From positions 186,001 to 250,000 of the forward strand of contig NZ_JAEUZA010000003.1 in NCBI RefSeq assembly GCF_016798245.1: 64,000 nucleotides of DNA, read 5' to 3'. Position 1 is the first letter of the stretch. Each line of letters begins with the position of its first letter. This DNA is from Alkalicoccobacillus gibsonii. GTDB taxonomy: Bacteria; Bacillota; Bacilli; Bacillales; Bacillaceae_D. Below, piece after piece: positions 41,246 to 48,649 of this stretch. The notes under the pieces are model-generated. The model saw only the letters and a list, made by a program, of their open reading frames with translations, ran no database searches and had not been told where the DNA came from. Both the position numbers and the translations under genes were made by a program.

Positions 41246-41918
41246 GAGCCTACCAGAATCCATTAGACCAAACATTTCAACAGATATTCTGATTACCTCC
41301 CTTTATGAAACGTTATATATGGTGTTCTTATCCTTATTGTTTTCAGCGATTATCGGTATCTTACTTGGGGTCGTACTAGTTGTTACACGAAAAGGGCATA
41401 TTCTTGAATGTACATGGCTCTTTAATATATTGAACCCAATTATTAATGTATTGCGGTCCATTCCCTTTATTATTTTAATGGTGGCCATTATTCCGTTCAC
41501 ACGACTTATTGTAGGAAGTGCTGTTGGAATGGAAGCGGCCGTTGTACCACTCGTTGTATATGCAGCACCGTATATTGCGAGGTTAATTGAGAACTCACTA
41601 CTTGAAGTTGATCCTGGCATTATTGAAGCCGCGGATTCAATGGGAGCGTCAAAAGCACAGATCATTTTCCGTTTCCTACTACCGGAAGCAAAAGGCTCAC
41701 TCATTTTAAGTATTACAACAGCTACCATTGGACTTGTCGGTGCAACGGCGATGGCAGGTGCAATTGGTGCAGGTGGAATCGGTAACGTGGCAATCACATA
41801 CGGATATCAGCGTTTCGACAACGCCACAATGGTAATCACAGTTATTTTATTAATTGTCATGGTCCAAGGGTTACAATCACTTGGAAACTTACTTGCTAAG
41901 AGATCGAGAAGAAGATAA
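41238..41918 (+). CDS. metP: Methionine ABC transporter permease
   Basis: 226 aa, five hydrophobic helices, matching MetI/MetP permeases: SLYETLYMVFLSLLFSAIIG near the N-terminus, the EAA loop EAADSMGASKAQIIFRFLLP, and the AMAGAIGAGGIGNVAITYGY segment. ATG at 41238 lies 6 bases after GGAGGTGA and inside the end of metN, so the two are translationally coupled. It forms the membrane channel with MetN and receives methionine from the MetQ lipoprotein. Confidence 0.94.
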   Translation: MLESLPESIRPNISTDILITSLYETLYMVFLSLLFSAIIGILLGVVLVVTRKGHILECTWLFNILNPIINVLRSIPFIILMVAIIPFTRLIVGSAVGMEAAVVPLVVYAAPYIARLIENSLLEVDPGIIEAADSMGASKAQIIFRFLLPEAKGSLILSITTATIGLVGATAMAGAIGAGGIGNVAITYGYQRFDNATMVITVILLIVMVQGLQSLGNLLAKRSRRR

Positions 41919-41946
41919 TAAAATAGAAAAAAGGGTGGAGAGTATC

Positions 41947-42774
41947 ATGAAAAACACATTAAAACTATTAGTAGCAGGCCTTGGAATCGCAGCGTTAACT
42001 GCATGTGGTTCAGGAGACGAAGAAGAAACTGTCAAAATCGGTATTGCAGGAACAGATGCGCGTCAGTGGGATTTTATCTCTGATATCGCAAAAGAAGAAG
42101 GCATTAACATTGATATCGTGAGCTTTAATGACTATGTTCAACCAAACCAGGCGCTTGCTGATGGAGACATTGACGCGAATGCGTTCCAGACCGTTTCATA
42201 CTTCGATAACTTTAGAGAAGAGAATAATTTAGATCTAGAAGCTATAGGGACAACGGTTCTTGCACCACTGGGCATTTATTCTGATCGTTACGATTCTATT
42301 GAAGACATTCCAGACGGAGCAGAGATTTTAATTGCGAACGAAGTAACAAACCAAGCGCGTAACCTTATGCTTTTACAAGAAGCAGGTTTACTTGAGCTTG
42401 ATGATGACTTTGGTGTAACAAGCGGGTTGGATAAAATTAAAGACAACCCAAAGAATCTTAAGCTGACGGAGATTGTTCCCGCGAACGCTCCAAGATTAAT
42501 GCAAGACGTAGACGCTGCTGTCATTAATAATGGAATTGCTGTTGATGCAGGACTCAGCCCAACAGAAGATTCACTTGCGCGTGAAGATGAAACAGCAACG
42601 CCTTACATCAATATCATTGCTGCGCGCGGAGATAACGCCGACGATCCAACACTTCAGCGTATCGTTGAAATTTATCAATCAGATGAAGTAAAAGAATACA
42701 TTGAAGAGGAATACAAAGGAGCAACCATTCCTACGTATATTTCTTTAGACGAATTAAATAGCTACCCGCGTTAA
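41947..42774 (+). CDS. metQ: Methionine-binding lipoprotein
   Basis: 275 aa. Signal peptide MKNTLKLLVAGLGIAALTAC with lipobox LTAC. The NlpA/MetQ fold is seen in VKIGIAGTDARQWDFISDIA, VSFNDYVQPNQALADGDIDANAFQ, IEDIPDGAEILIANEVTNQARN, and EIVPANAPRLMQDVDAAVINN. It captures methionine outside the membrane for MetNP. The ATG at 41947 follows GGGTGGAGAGTATC. Last gene of the S-box operon; no terminator immediately follows, the nearest strong one being at 42977. Confidence 0.94.
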   Translation: MKNTLKLLVAGLGIAALTACGSGDEEETVKIGIAGTDARQWDFISDIAKEEGINIDIVSFNDYVQPNQALADGDIDANAFQTVSYFDNFREENNLDLEAIGTTVLAPLGIYSDRYDSIEDIPDGAEILIANEVTNQARNLMLLQEAGLLELDDDFGVTSGLDKIKDNPKNLKLTEIVPANAPRLMQDVDAAVINNGIAVDAGLSPTEDSLAREDETATPYINIIAARGDNADDPTLQRIVEIYQSDEVKEYIEEEYKGATIPTYISLDELNSYPR

Positions 42775-42837
42775 TATGAAAAAGAGGCTGATCCAAAACA
42801 TCAAAGTTGCGAGTAAAACACGAATATAGCAAAAAAA

Positions 42838-42960
42838 CCGCTGCAGGAGAAACCCTCGCTTTCCGCGGACACGGCTTCAGCCTCATCCGTGGAAAAACAC
42901 CACTGCTGAGTCTTCAGACACGTGTTTTTCCGCAGGAGTCTCGGATTCTCCTTCCGCTCC
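42838..42960 (-). repeat. Bacillaceae-type intergenic repeat, copy 2 (inverted relative to copy 1)
   Basis: Read on the minus strand: GGAGCGGAAGGAGA, GAGACTCCTGCGG, TGAAGACTCAGCAG, GGTGTTTTTCCACGG, GAGGCTGAAGCCGT and CGCGGAAAGCGAGG, in the same order as copy 1 at 20934-21060. It occupies much of the 373-base gap between metQ and the N-acetyltransferase gene and is introduced by AAAAAGAGGCTGATCCAAAA at about 42779. Confidence 0.85.
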
Positions 42961-42976
42961 TTTTTTCAAAAAACAC

Positions 42977-43017
42977 AAATGGCGAATGATTCGATCGTAG
43001 AATCATTCGCCATTTTC
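42977..43017. terminator. Terminator hairpin downstream of metQ and the repeat
   Basis: AATGGCGAATGATTC pairs with GAATCATTCGCCATT, followed by Ts; A-rich on the other side. Its inner hairpin is nearly identical to that at 29534-29564. Confidence 0.8.
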
Positions 43018-43147
43018 TAGTTGTTCATTAGTTTTGTCTCAGCTCCTTTTCTTAATGTTCTACATCCAAAGGCTTAGATTAATTCAGTCATATTAAGCAC
43101 GTAATAGTCTTGTATGTAATGTAACCTTAACGGAAGGAGGAGATTCT

Positions 43148-43963
43148 ATGAGAGACGAGCAATACTTACACTATTTAGCGATTTTAAAGATGGGGTTAAA
43201 CGAGCCATCTTATGATTATTTGTATCAACTGTGTCACGCTCACCTTCATACATTTGCATTTGAGAATATTAGTAAACTGGTCCTTACAGCTTCAGGGGAA
43301 GACTGGATACCATCCATTGAGCAATTTATCGAGAATTATTCGCTGCATCAATTTGGAGGAACCTGCTATACGTTAAATACTTCATTTATGCAGTTATTAC
43401 TTAAAATTGGGTTTAACTGCTCGCCAGTTAAAGTAGGAAAAGATCATTTAGCGATTATCGTGTCATTAAACGAATCGAACTTTTATGTAGATGTTGGATC
43501 TGCAGCACCGATTTTTAAGCCGGTTAATCTTGACCTAGTGGAACCCTCCACTAGAATGTTTGGTTCTGACAAGATACAAATCACTCAAACAGAATCAGGA
43601 TATGAATACATGAGGTGGAAGGATAATCAAAAGCGAGAGATGAATTGGACTTTTCACTTAAATGGTAATATGCAAGTTGAAGAGTTTAAGCCTATTTATC
43701 GTGAGTCCATTCAACCTGAAGCTTCATTTATGAACATTCTTCGCTGTAAGATATGGCAAAACAGTCGGGAACGATCACTTTCTCTTCTCAATAATGCGTT
43801 CACGATTGAAAATAACGACGGAGCCAGAACGACCACTTACTTATCGTCTGTAAGCGAAATAGAAAAATTGCTTGATAAGGAATTTAAATTGAAGAACATG
43901 CCGATAAGGGCTGCTATTGAGATACTCGAGAAGCGGGGAGTCAATGTATTTGTAAAGGAATGA
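43148..43963 (+). CDS. Arylamine N-acetyltransferase
   Basis: 271 aa with the NAT catalytic triad in order: Cys73 (GGTCYTLN), His100 (GKDHLAII) and Asp115 (YVDVGSAAP). The N-terminal helical bundle begins HYLAILKMGLNEPSYDYLYQL and includes TFAFENISKL. NATs move acetyl groups from acetyl-CoA to arylamines, hydrazines or related aromatic amines; in bacteria they can serve detoxification or ansamycin-type biosynthesis. No biosynthetic neighbours are present, so detoxification is more likely. ATG follows GGAAGGAGGAGATTCT. Monocistronic. Confidence 0.9.
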   Translation: MRDEQYLHYLAILKMGLNEPSYDYLYQLCHAHLHTFAFENISKLVLTASGEDWIPSIEQFIENYSLHQFGGTCYTLNTSFMQLLLKIGFNCSPVKVGKDHLAIIVSLNESNFYVDVGSAAPIFKPVNLDLVEPSTRMFGSDKIQITQTESGYEYMRWKDNQKREMNWTFHLNGNMQVEEFKPIYRESIQPEASFMNILRCKIWQNSRERSLSLLNNAFTIENNDGARTTTYLSSVSEIEKLLDKEFKLKNMPIRAAIEILEKRGVNVFVKE

Positions 43964-43972
43964 CATCAAACC

Positions 43973-44006
43973 AAACCGGGTCCATTCAAGATGGCCCGGT
44001 TTATTT
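43973..44006 (+). terminator. Intrinsic terminator after the N-acetyltransferase
   Basis: AAACCGGGTCC pairs with GGCCCGGTTT, followed by ATTT. Confidence 0.75.
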
Positions 44007-44011
44007 ACGTT

Positions 44012-44203
44012 CTATTCCTTTTGTTCATGCTTTTCTTTTGTCTCAGCTCTTCTTGTAAAGAAGATACTAATGAGAACGATCGTAGCTAATATAAGTAACA
44101 GTGTTGGAGAGATCGTAATAAAACCAGCTATATGAAGAATAGCCAACACTAGAAGAACCACGTTCATCAGGATTCGGATCGTTCGTAATACGTTCATGTT
44201 CAT
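44012..44203 (-). CDS. Small two-helix membrane protein, unknown
   Basis: 63 aa starting at ATG 44203, with GAGGTG 7 bases upstream (a longer frame begins earlier without a site). Two hydrophobic helices, about residues 9-30 (ILMNVVLLVLAILHIAGFI) and 33-49 (PTLLLILATIVLISIFF), followed by a charged cytosolic tail (RRAETKEKHEQKE). No family recognised. It is divergent from the DUF4385 gene. Confidence 0.7.
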   Translation of the reverse strand: MNMNVLRTIRILMNVVLLVLAILHIAGFITISPTLLLILATIVLISIFFTRRAETKEKHEQKE

Positions 44204-44320
44204 TAGACAGCACCTCATTTTTAAAACCGATCTACTTATACTATAAATCAATGCTGTGCTGTTTTCCATAGAAGTGTGAATGGACCTTGATTCGGGTAGA
44301 CGAAGGGTGAGGTGAAGAAA

Positions 44321-44767
44321 ATGGGATACTATGATTCAGTCGACTTCGATAACACTGATTTTCGCAAAGAGCCACATAAATATAAGGTCGGTCGTGGAGA
44401 GCAAGGTGTCTTGATGGTTGAGCCATACAAAGGAGAAATTTTACCTAATTGGCGGTTCAAAACACCTGACATTGCGCAGGAATCAGCAGATACGATTTAT
44501 CAACAATACTGTGATTATAAAAAGAATGATGATTTTGTGGGAATGGATATGGCACGAAAATTCTTACAAATGGGTTACACAAGAGCTCGTCGCTACGCAA
44601 ACTACCCCGGTGGCAAAAAGTACGACAAAAATGGTGATCTAAACGAACGCGATATTGATCAAACAAAAGCCAAATCAGCAAAGATCTTTGAAGAGAAATG
44701 GATCACTGTGCGTGAGGATGAAGAGTATCTAAAGATGAAGAAGGCGCATCAGAAGAAGTATGGGTGA
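44321..44767 (+). CDS. DUF4385 family protein
   Basis: 148 aa, cytosolic, matching the DUF4385 pattern: YYDSVDFDNTDFRKEPHKYKV, GRGEQGVLMVEPYKGEILP, WRFKTPDIA and DDFVGMDMARKFLQMGYTRA, ending with a charged helix. Function is unknown; family members occur in bacteria and in some phages. ATG 44321 follows GAGGTG by 6 bases; an in-frame GTG three codons earlier overlaps that site. Followed by a short hairpin terminator. Confidence 0.85.
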   Translation: MGYYDSVDFDNTDFRKEPHKYKVGRGEQGVLMVEPYKGEILPNWRFKTPDIAQESADTIYQQYCDYKKNDDFVGMDMARKFLQMGYTRARRYANYPGGKKYDKNGDLNERDIDQTKAKSAKIFEEKWITVREDEEYLKMKKAHQKKYG

Positions 44768-44775
44768 AGAGGGTG

Positions 44776-44793
44776 AAGGGAACGTCCCTTTTT
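44776..44793 (+). terminator. Short terminator after the DUF4385 gene
   Basis: AAGGGA / TCCCTT hairpin with a 3-nt loop followed by TTT. A second T-tailed hairpin lies at 44836-44865. Confidence 0.6.
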
Positions 44794-44835
44794 ATCTGTA
44801 AGGGCTAGAGATAACTAAGAAATATGGAAAGAATG

Positions 44836-44865
44836 CAGACGATTCACTAAGTGGTCGTCTTTTTG
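44836..44865 (+). terminator. Second terminator-like hairpin in the 44.8-45.1 kb gap
   Basis: AGACGATT pairs (two wobbles) with GGTCGTCT, followed by TTTT. It probably insulates the Lpl-like operon from upstream transcription. The rest of this 339-base gap holds an 18-bp direct repeat and a promoter. Confidence 0.55.
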
Positions 44866-44940
44866 AAATGGAACAAGCGAGTTTTCTCTCGGAGCGAGTA
44901 TATTGCTACATTCATGTTTTCTAGTTTTATTAACTGCCGT

Positions 44941-44976
44941 GTGTCAAAAAAGTATTAGTGTGCAAAAAAGTATTAG
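44941..44976. repeat. 18-bp direct repeat upstream of the Lpl-like operon
   Basis: Two adjacent 18-bp copies (GTGTCAAAAAAGTATTAG at 44941 and TGTGCAAAAAAGTATTAG at 44959) share 15 identical 3' bases. They sit about 55 bp upstream of the operon's -35 element, a position typical for an activator such as an AraC protein binding two half-sites. Confidence 0.65.
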
Positions 44977-45028
44977 GAATGACTCGAAGTACTGATACAT
45001 AGCGATTATTTAATACAAAAATTAGCTA

Positions 45029-45057
45029 TTGTCTGTAAAGTACGTCCATCTTATATT
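45029..45057 (+). promoter_or_regulatory. Promoter of the Lpl-like importer operon
   Basis: TTGTCT (45029-45034), 17-base spacer, TATATT (45052-45057); translation starts 50 bases downstream. Confidence 0.6.
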
Positions 45058-45106
45058 TAAATGGCAGAACATGACAATACTGCAAAGTTGAGAGGGGGAC
45101 GTTTGA

Positions 45107-46621
45107 ATGTTTAGAGGGAAAAAAGCAAAGCTAGGCTTGTCCTTATTAGGCGCAGGAGTTGTACTTCTTGTAGGCTGTAGTGAAAAAGGTTCTTCTACGA
45201 ATGATGGTGAAGGTGGAGCTGCAATCGAGACGATTGATATTATGACGATGAGCTACACACCTGAGCCTCCACAGAATGATAGCCCAGTTATTAAAGAGCT
45301 GGAAGAACTGACGGGTAAGAAAATGAATATGCTATTTGTTCCTTCTACAACGTACGGCGATCGATTTAATGTAACGCTAGCTTCAGGAAATTTACCTCAT
45401 GTGATGCTTGGCGATAAGAGTCCAAGTTATATAAGTGCCGTACGAGATGGTGCGTTCTGGGATTTGACCGATTATCTAGATGAGTATGAGAATTTAAAGG
45501 TTAACGATATCGTAAAAGAAAATGTCTCAATTGAGGGTCGCATTTATGGTATTCCTCGGGCAAGACCTCTTGGCAGAAATGCGGCGGTCATTCGAAAGGA
45601 TTGGCTTGAAAACCTGGGCATGGAAATGCCAGAAACACTCGACGATTTTTACGAGATTTTGAAAGCGTTTACTTATGATGATCCAGATGGGAATGGTGAG
45701 GATGATACGTATGGAATGGCGATCTCCATGCACGAAGAACCATGGAACATCATGCAAACATGGTTTGGTGCACCAAACAAGTGGGGCTTTGATGAGGGAG
45801 GAGAATTAATTCCAGATTTCACAACGGAAGAGTACCGTGAAGCGATTAAGTGGTTCAATCAAATCTATGAGGAAGGTCTGATTAATGAGGACTTTGCCAT
45901 TATGGATCCAACTCAATGGACAAATCCAATGGTCAATGAAGAAGTGGGATTAATTGTTGATGTAGCTGACACGGCTGGTCGAATTAATAAAGCGATGACG
46001 GACCGTGATCCAGAGTTGGATGATGTTCTGGATGTCTTTGGTGCGGTTAGTGGGGACCACGGGTTAGTCACCAAACCAACAACGGGTTACCACAGTGTCT
46101 TTTCTGTCTCAAAAACTTCGGTAAAAACAGAGGAAGAATTAAAAGAGGTTCTACAATTCTTAAATGATCTAAACTCTGAAGAGGCTCAAAACCTTACGAT
46201 TAACGGAAACGAAGGTCGTCACTATGAAGTAGAGGATGGCAATTTAGTAAGTCTAGTCGCTGATGATGAAAAGATGCGAAATGAGTATCAGGATTTAAAC
46301 CAGATTCAGATGTATCTTCCTGAAGAGAGGTTCTTAAAGCCAGAGGAATCGGAGCTGACGAAACGATCAAATGAGGTCATGGTTCAAAATGAAGAGATCG
46401 TCCTTCCAGATCCAGCGTATCCACTCGTATCAAAAATCTATGCGCAGCGTGGTCAACAGCTTGATAACATCATTGGAGATGCACGCATTCAGTACATCAT
46501 TGGTGAGCTTGATGATGCAGGCTTTGATGAAGCCATTCAAACATGGATGAATTCTGGTGGCGAGGACTATGTGGAGGAAATTAACGAGTTATACAAAGAA
46601 GCTCAATCGGGGACTAATTAA
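45107..46621 (+). CDS. Oligosaccharide-binding lipoprotein, LplA/YtcQ type
   Basis: A 504-aa lipoprotein with a lipobox LVGC after the signal helix (LGLSLLGAGVVLLVGC). The mature protein begins with the SPVIKELEELTGKKMNMLFVP segment and includes GIPRARPLGRNAAVIRKDWL and DDPDGNGEDDTYG, typical of the large (about 500-aa) LplA/YtcQ binding proteins. In B. subtilis these proteins serve uptake of pectin-derived galacturonate/rhamnogalacturonan oligosaccharides. ATG follows GAGAGGGGGACGTTTGA. First gene of the cluster; a terminator-like hairpin after it likely keeps permease levels lower. Confidence 0.88.
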   Translation: MFRGKKAKLGLSLLGAGVVLLVGCSEKGSSTNDGEGGAAIETIDIMTMSYTPEPPQNDSPVIKELEELTGKKMNMLFVPSTTYGDRFNVTLASGNLPHVMLGDKSPSYISAVRDGAFWDLTDYLDEYENLKVNDIVKENVSIEGRIYGIPRARPLGRNAAVIRKDWLENLGMEMPETLDDFYEILKAFTYDDPDGNGEDDTYGMAISMHEEPWNIMQTWFGAPNKWGFDEGGELIPDFTTEEYREAIKWFNQIYEEGLINEDFAIMDPTQWTNPMVNEEVGLIVDVADTAGRINKAMTDRDPELDDVLDVFGAVSGDHGLVTKPTTGYHSVFSVSKTSVKTEEELKEVLQFLNDLNSEEAQNLTINGNEGRHYEVEDGNLVSLVADDEKMRNEYQDLNQIQMYLPEERFLKPEESELTKRSNEVMVQNEEIVLPDPAYPLVSKIYAQRGQQLDNIIGDARIQYIIGELDDAGFDEAIQTWMNSGGEDYVEEINELYKEAQSGTN

Positions 46622-46635
46622 ACAACGTTCATACC

Positions 46636-46672
46636 GAGGCACAGCTCACGTGTAACCGACCTGTGCCTTTTG
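46636..46672 (+). terminator. Intra-operon hairpin between binding protein and permease
   Basis: AGGCACAG pairs with CTGTGCCT followed by TTTTG. Partial termination or 3' protection here would give more binding protein than permease, as in many ABC operons. Confidence 0.7.
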
Positions 46673-46702
46673 TATAGGAAAAAAGCTGATGGAGGTGGCT
46701 CT

Positions 46703-47662
46703 GTGACAAGGCTCAAAGGTGAATCCGCACTTCAAGCACCAATAAAAGTATCGCCTAAAAGGTCTAAATTTCAAAAAATCCTGCGTGATAAATGGATGTA
46801 TCTGTTGCTTTTACCCGGTGTGATCTATTTTCTCTTATTTAAAATTTTACCAATGTGGGGTGTTTTACTCGCCTTTCAAAATTACTCACCTTTTCTTGGT
46901 TTTTGGGGAAGTGAGTGGGTAGGGTTTGAACATTTTCAGCGGTTTTTTAGTGATCCAGACTTTGTTAGGTTAATGAGAAATACAGTGATTTTGGCAATTT
47001 ACGATTTGATTTTTTTCTTCCCAGCACCAATTATTTTAGCCCTACTTTTAAATGAAGTAAGGATCTCGATCTATAAGCGAACCATTCAAACCTTAGTGTA
47101 TGTACCTCACTTTATGTCGTGGGTGATTATCGCCAGTATCTCGTACGTGTTCCTAACAACAAGTGGTGGGATCATCAACGTGTTAGTAGAAAGATTTACA
47201 GGAAGTCAGATATCGTTTCTTTCTCACCCGGATTGGTTCAGACCCATGATTATTGCCCAAATTATCTGGAAGGAAAGTGGTTGGGTAACGGTGATCTTCC
47301 TAGCTGCTCTAGCTGGTGTAAGCCAGGAACAATACGAAGCGGCCATCGTAGACGGAGCGGGACGCTTCCGGAGAATGTGGCATGTGACGCTTCCGGCATT
47401 AAGAAGTACGATTGTGATTCTACTCATCCTGAGGCTAGGGAATTTCTTGGATCAAGGGTTCCAGCAAATTTATTTGATGACAAACTCATTAAACCGTGAT
47501 GTAGCCGATGTATTTGATACGTATGTCTACTTTATGGGGATTACCCAAGGGGCTTTTAGCTATAGTACTGCGGTTGGTTTATTTAAAGCCGTCATAGGGA
47601 TCATTTTAATCTTTGGAGCAAATCATTTAGCCAAACGATTCGGTCAAGGCGGTATTTTCTAG
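46703..47662 (+). CDS. Sugar ABC permease, LplB/YteP type
   Basis: 319 aa, near the length of LplB. Cytosolic N-terminus, then about six helices (MYLLLLPGVIYFLLFKILPMWG first). EAA loop EAAIVDGAGRFRRMWHVTLP. LplB-type features include the PMWGVLLAFQNYSPFLG segment and a C-terminal ANHLAKRFGQGGIF. The start GTG 46703 is placed by GGAGGTGG just upstream; an in-frame TTG eleven codons earlier lies in the hairpin tail. Pairs with the LplC-type permease; the ATPase (probably MsmX) is elsewhere. Confidence 0.88.
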   Translation: MTRLKGESALQAPIKVSPKRSKFQKILRDKWMYLLLLPGVIYFLLFKILPMWGVLLAFQNYSPFLGFWGSEWVGFEHFQRFFSDPDFVRLMRNTVILAIYDLIFFFPAPIILALLLNEVRISIYKRTIQTLVYVPHFMSWVIIASISYVFLTTSGGIINVLVERFTGSQISFLSHPDWFRPMIIAQIIWKESGWVTVIFLAALAGVSQEQYEAAIVDGAGRFRRMWHVTLPALRSTIVILLILRLGNFLDQGFQQIYLMTNSLNRDVADVFDTYVYFMGITQGAFSYSTAVGLFKAVIGIILIFGANHLAKRFGQGGIF

Positions 47663-47678
47663 AAAAGGAGGAACATAG

Positions 47679-48554
47679 GTGAAGATTCATAACACACCTG
47701 CAGGTCGAGTTTTTGACGTGTTTAACCATATCATTCTGTTATTCATTGGATTGGTGACGTTTCTGCCATTTGTTTATATTGTTGCTGGTTCATTCGCTAC
47801 AGAATCTGAAGTGATTGAGCGATCCTTTTTTATCTGGCCAGAAACATTTTCTTTGAATGCTTATCAATACATCTTTTCAACGACAACGTTTGTTCGAAGT
47901 ATTGGTGTATCCGTGTTAGTCACGATTGGTGGAACAATTGTCAGTTTGTTTCTAACTTTAACGATGGCTTATCCGCTTTCCCGCAAAGGATTAATTGGAC
48001 GAAATATGCTGTTAAACATGATCATTTTCACCATGGTATTTAGTGGGGGAATGGTTCCTACTTATATGGTTGTTCGGACACTGGGATTGCTTGATTCATT
48101 GTGGGCATTAATTCTCCCTCTTGCAATCAACCCGTTTTACTTAATCATTGTAAAAAACTTTTTTCAAATGCTCCCTCATGAATTGGAGGAGTCGGCCAAG
48201 ATTGACGGATGTTCTGAGATCGGTATCTTCTGGCGGATCATTCTTCCTCTCTCTAAACCGGTGATTGCTACATTCACACTGTTTTATGCTGTCTTTTACT
48301 GGAATGATTTCTTTCAAGCGCTTCTCTACATCAGTGATAGTAGCAAGTGGCCGGTACAATTATTGCTTCAGCAAATCATGAATGTTGCGGATACACGTCT
48401 TGGTGGAGAGGTGGACACGATGTTCCAAGAAACTCCTGCCGAAACCTTAAAACTCGCGGTCATTGTAGTAGCAACATTACCAATCTTGCTCTTCTATCCA
48501 TTCTTACAGAAACACTTTGCAAAGGGTATTTTGATTGGATCGGTTAAAGGTTAA
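47679..48554 (+). CDS. Sugar ABC permease, LplC/YtcP type
   Basis: A 291-aa membrane protein with about six helices, a long periplasmic-side loop (SFATESEVIERSFFIWPETF), the EAA loop EESAKIDGCSEIGIFWRIIL, and the C-terminal KHFAKGILIGSVKG typical of LplC/YtcP permeases. GTG at 47679 lies 7 bases after AAAAGGAGG. It is 16 bases downstream of the LplB-type permease in the same operon. Transports an oligosaccharide, most likely pectin-derived by analogy. Confidence 0.88.
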   Translation: MKIHNTPAGRVFDVFNHIILLFIGLVTFLPFVYIVAGSFATESEVIERSFFIWPETFSLNAYQYIFSTTTFVRSIGVSVLVTIGGTIVSLFLTLTMAYPLSRKGLIGRNMLLNMIIFTMVFSGGMVPTYMVVRTLGLLDSLWALILPLAINPFYLIIVKNFFQMLPHELEESAKIDGCSEIGIFWRIILPLSKPVIATFTLFYAVFYWNDFFQALLYISDSSKWPVQLLLQQIMNVADTRLGGEVDTMFQETPAETLKLAVIVVATLPILLFYPFLQKHFAKGILIGSVKG

Positions 48555-48649
48555 CCTATTAAAATTGGAAAAGACTTCTTTCCTGACCTCTCGTGCTATA
48601 GAATAGAATGTACAATGTCTATTGCCACTGTACGAGAGGAGGAATCAAG

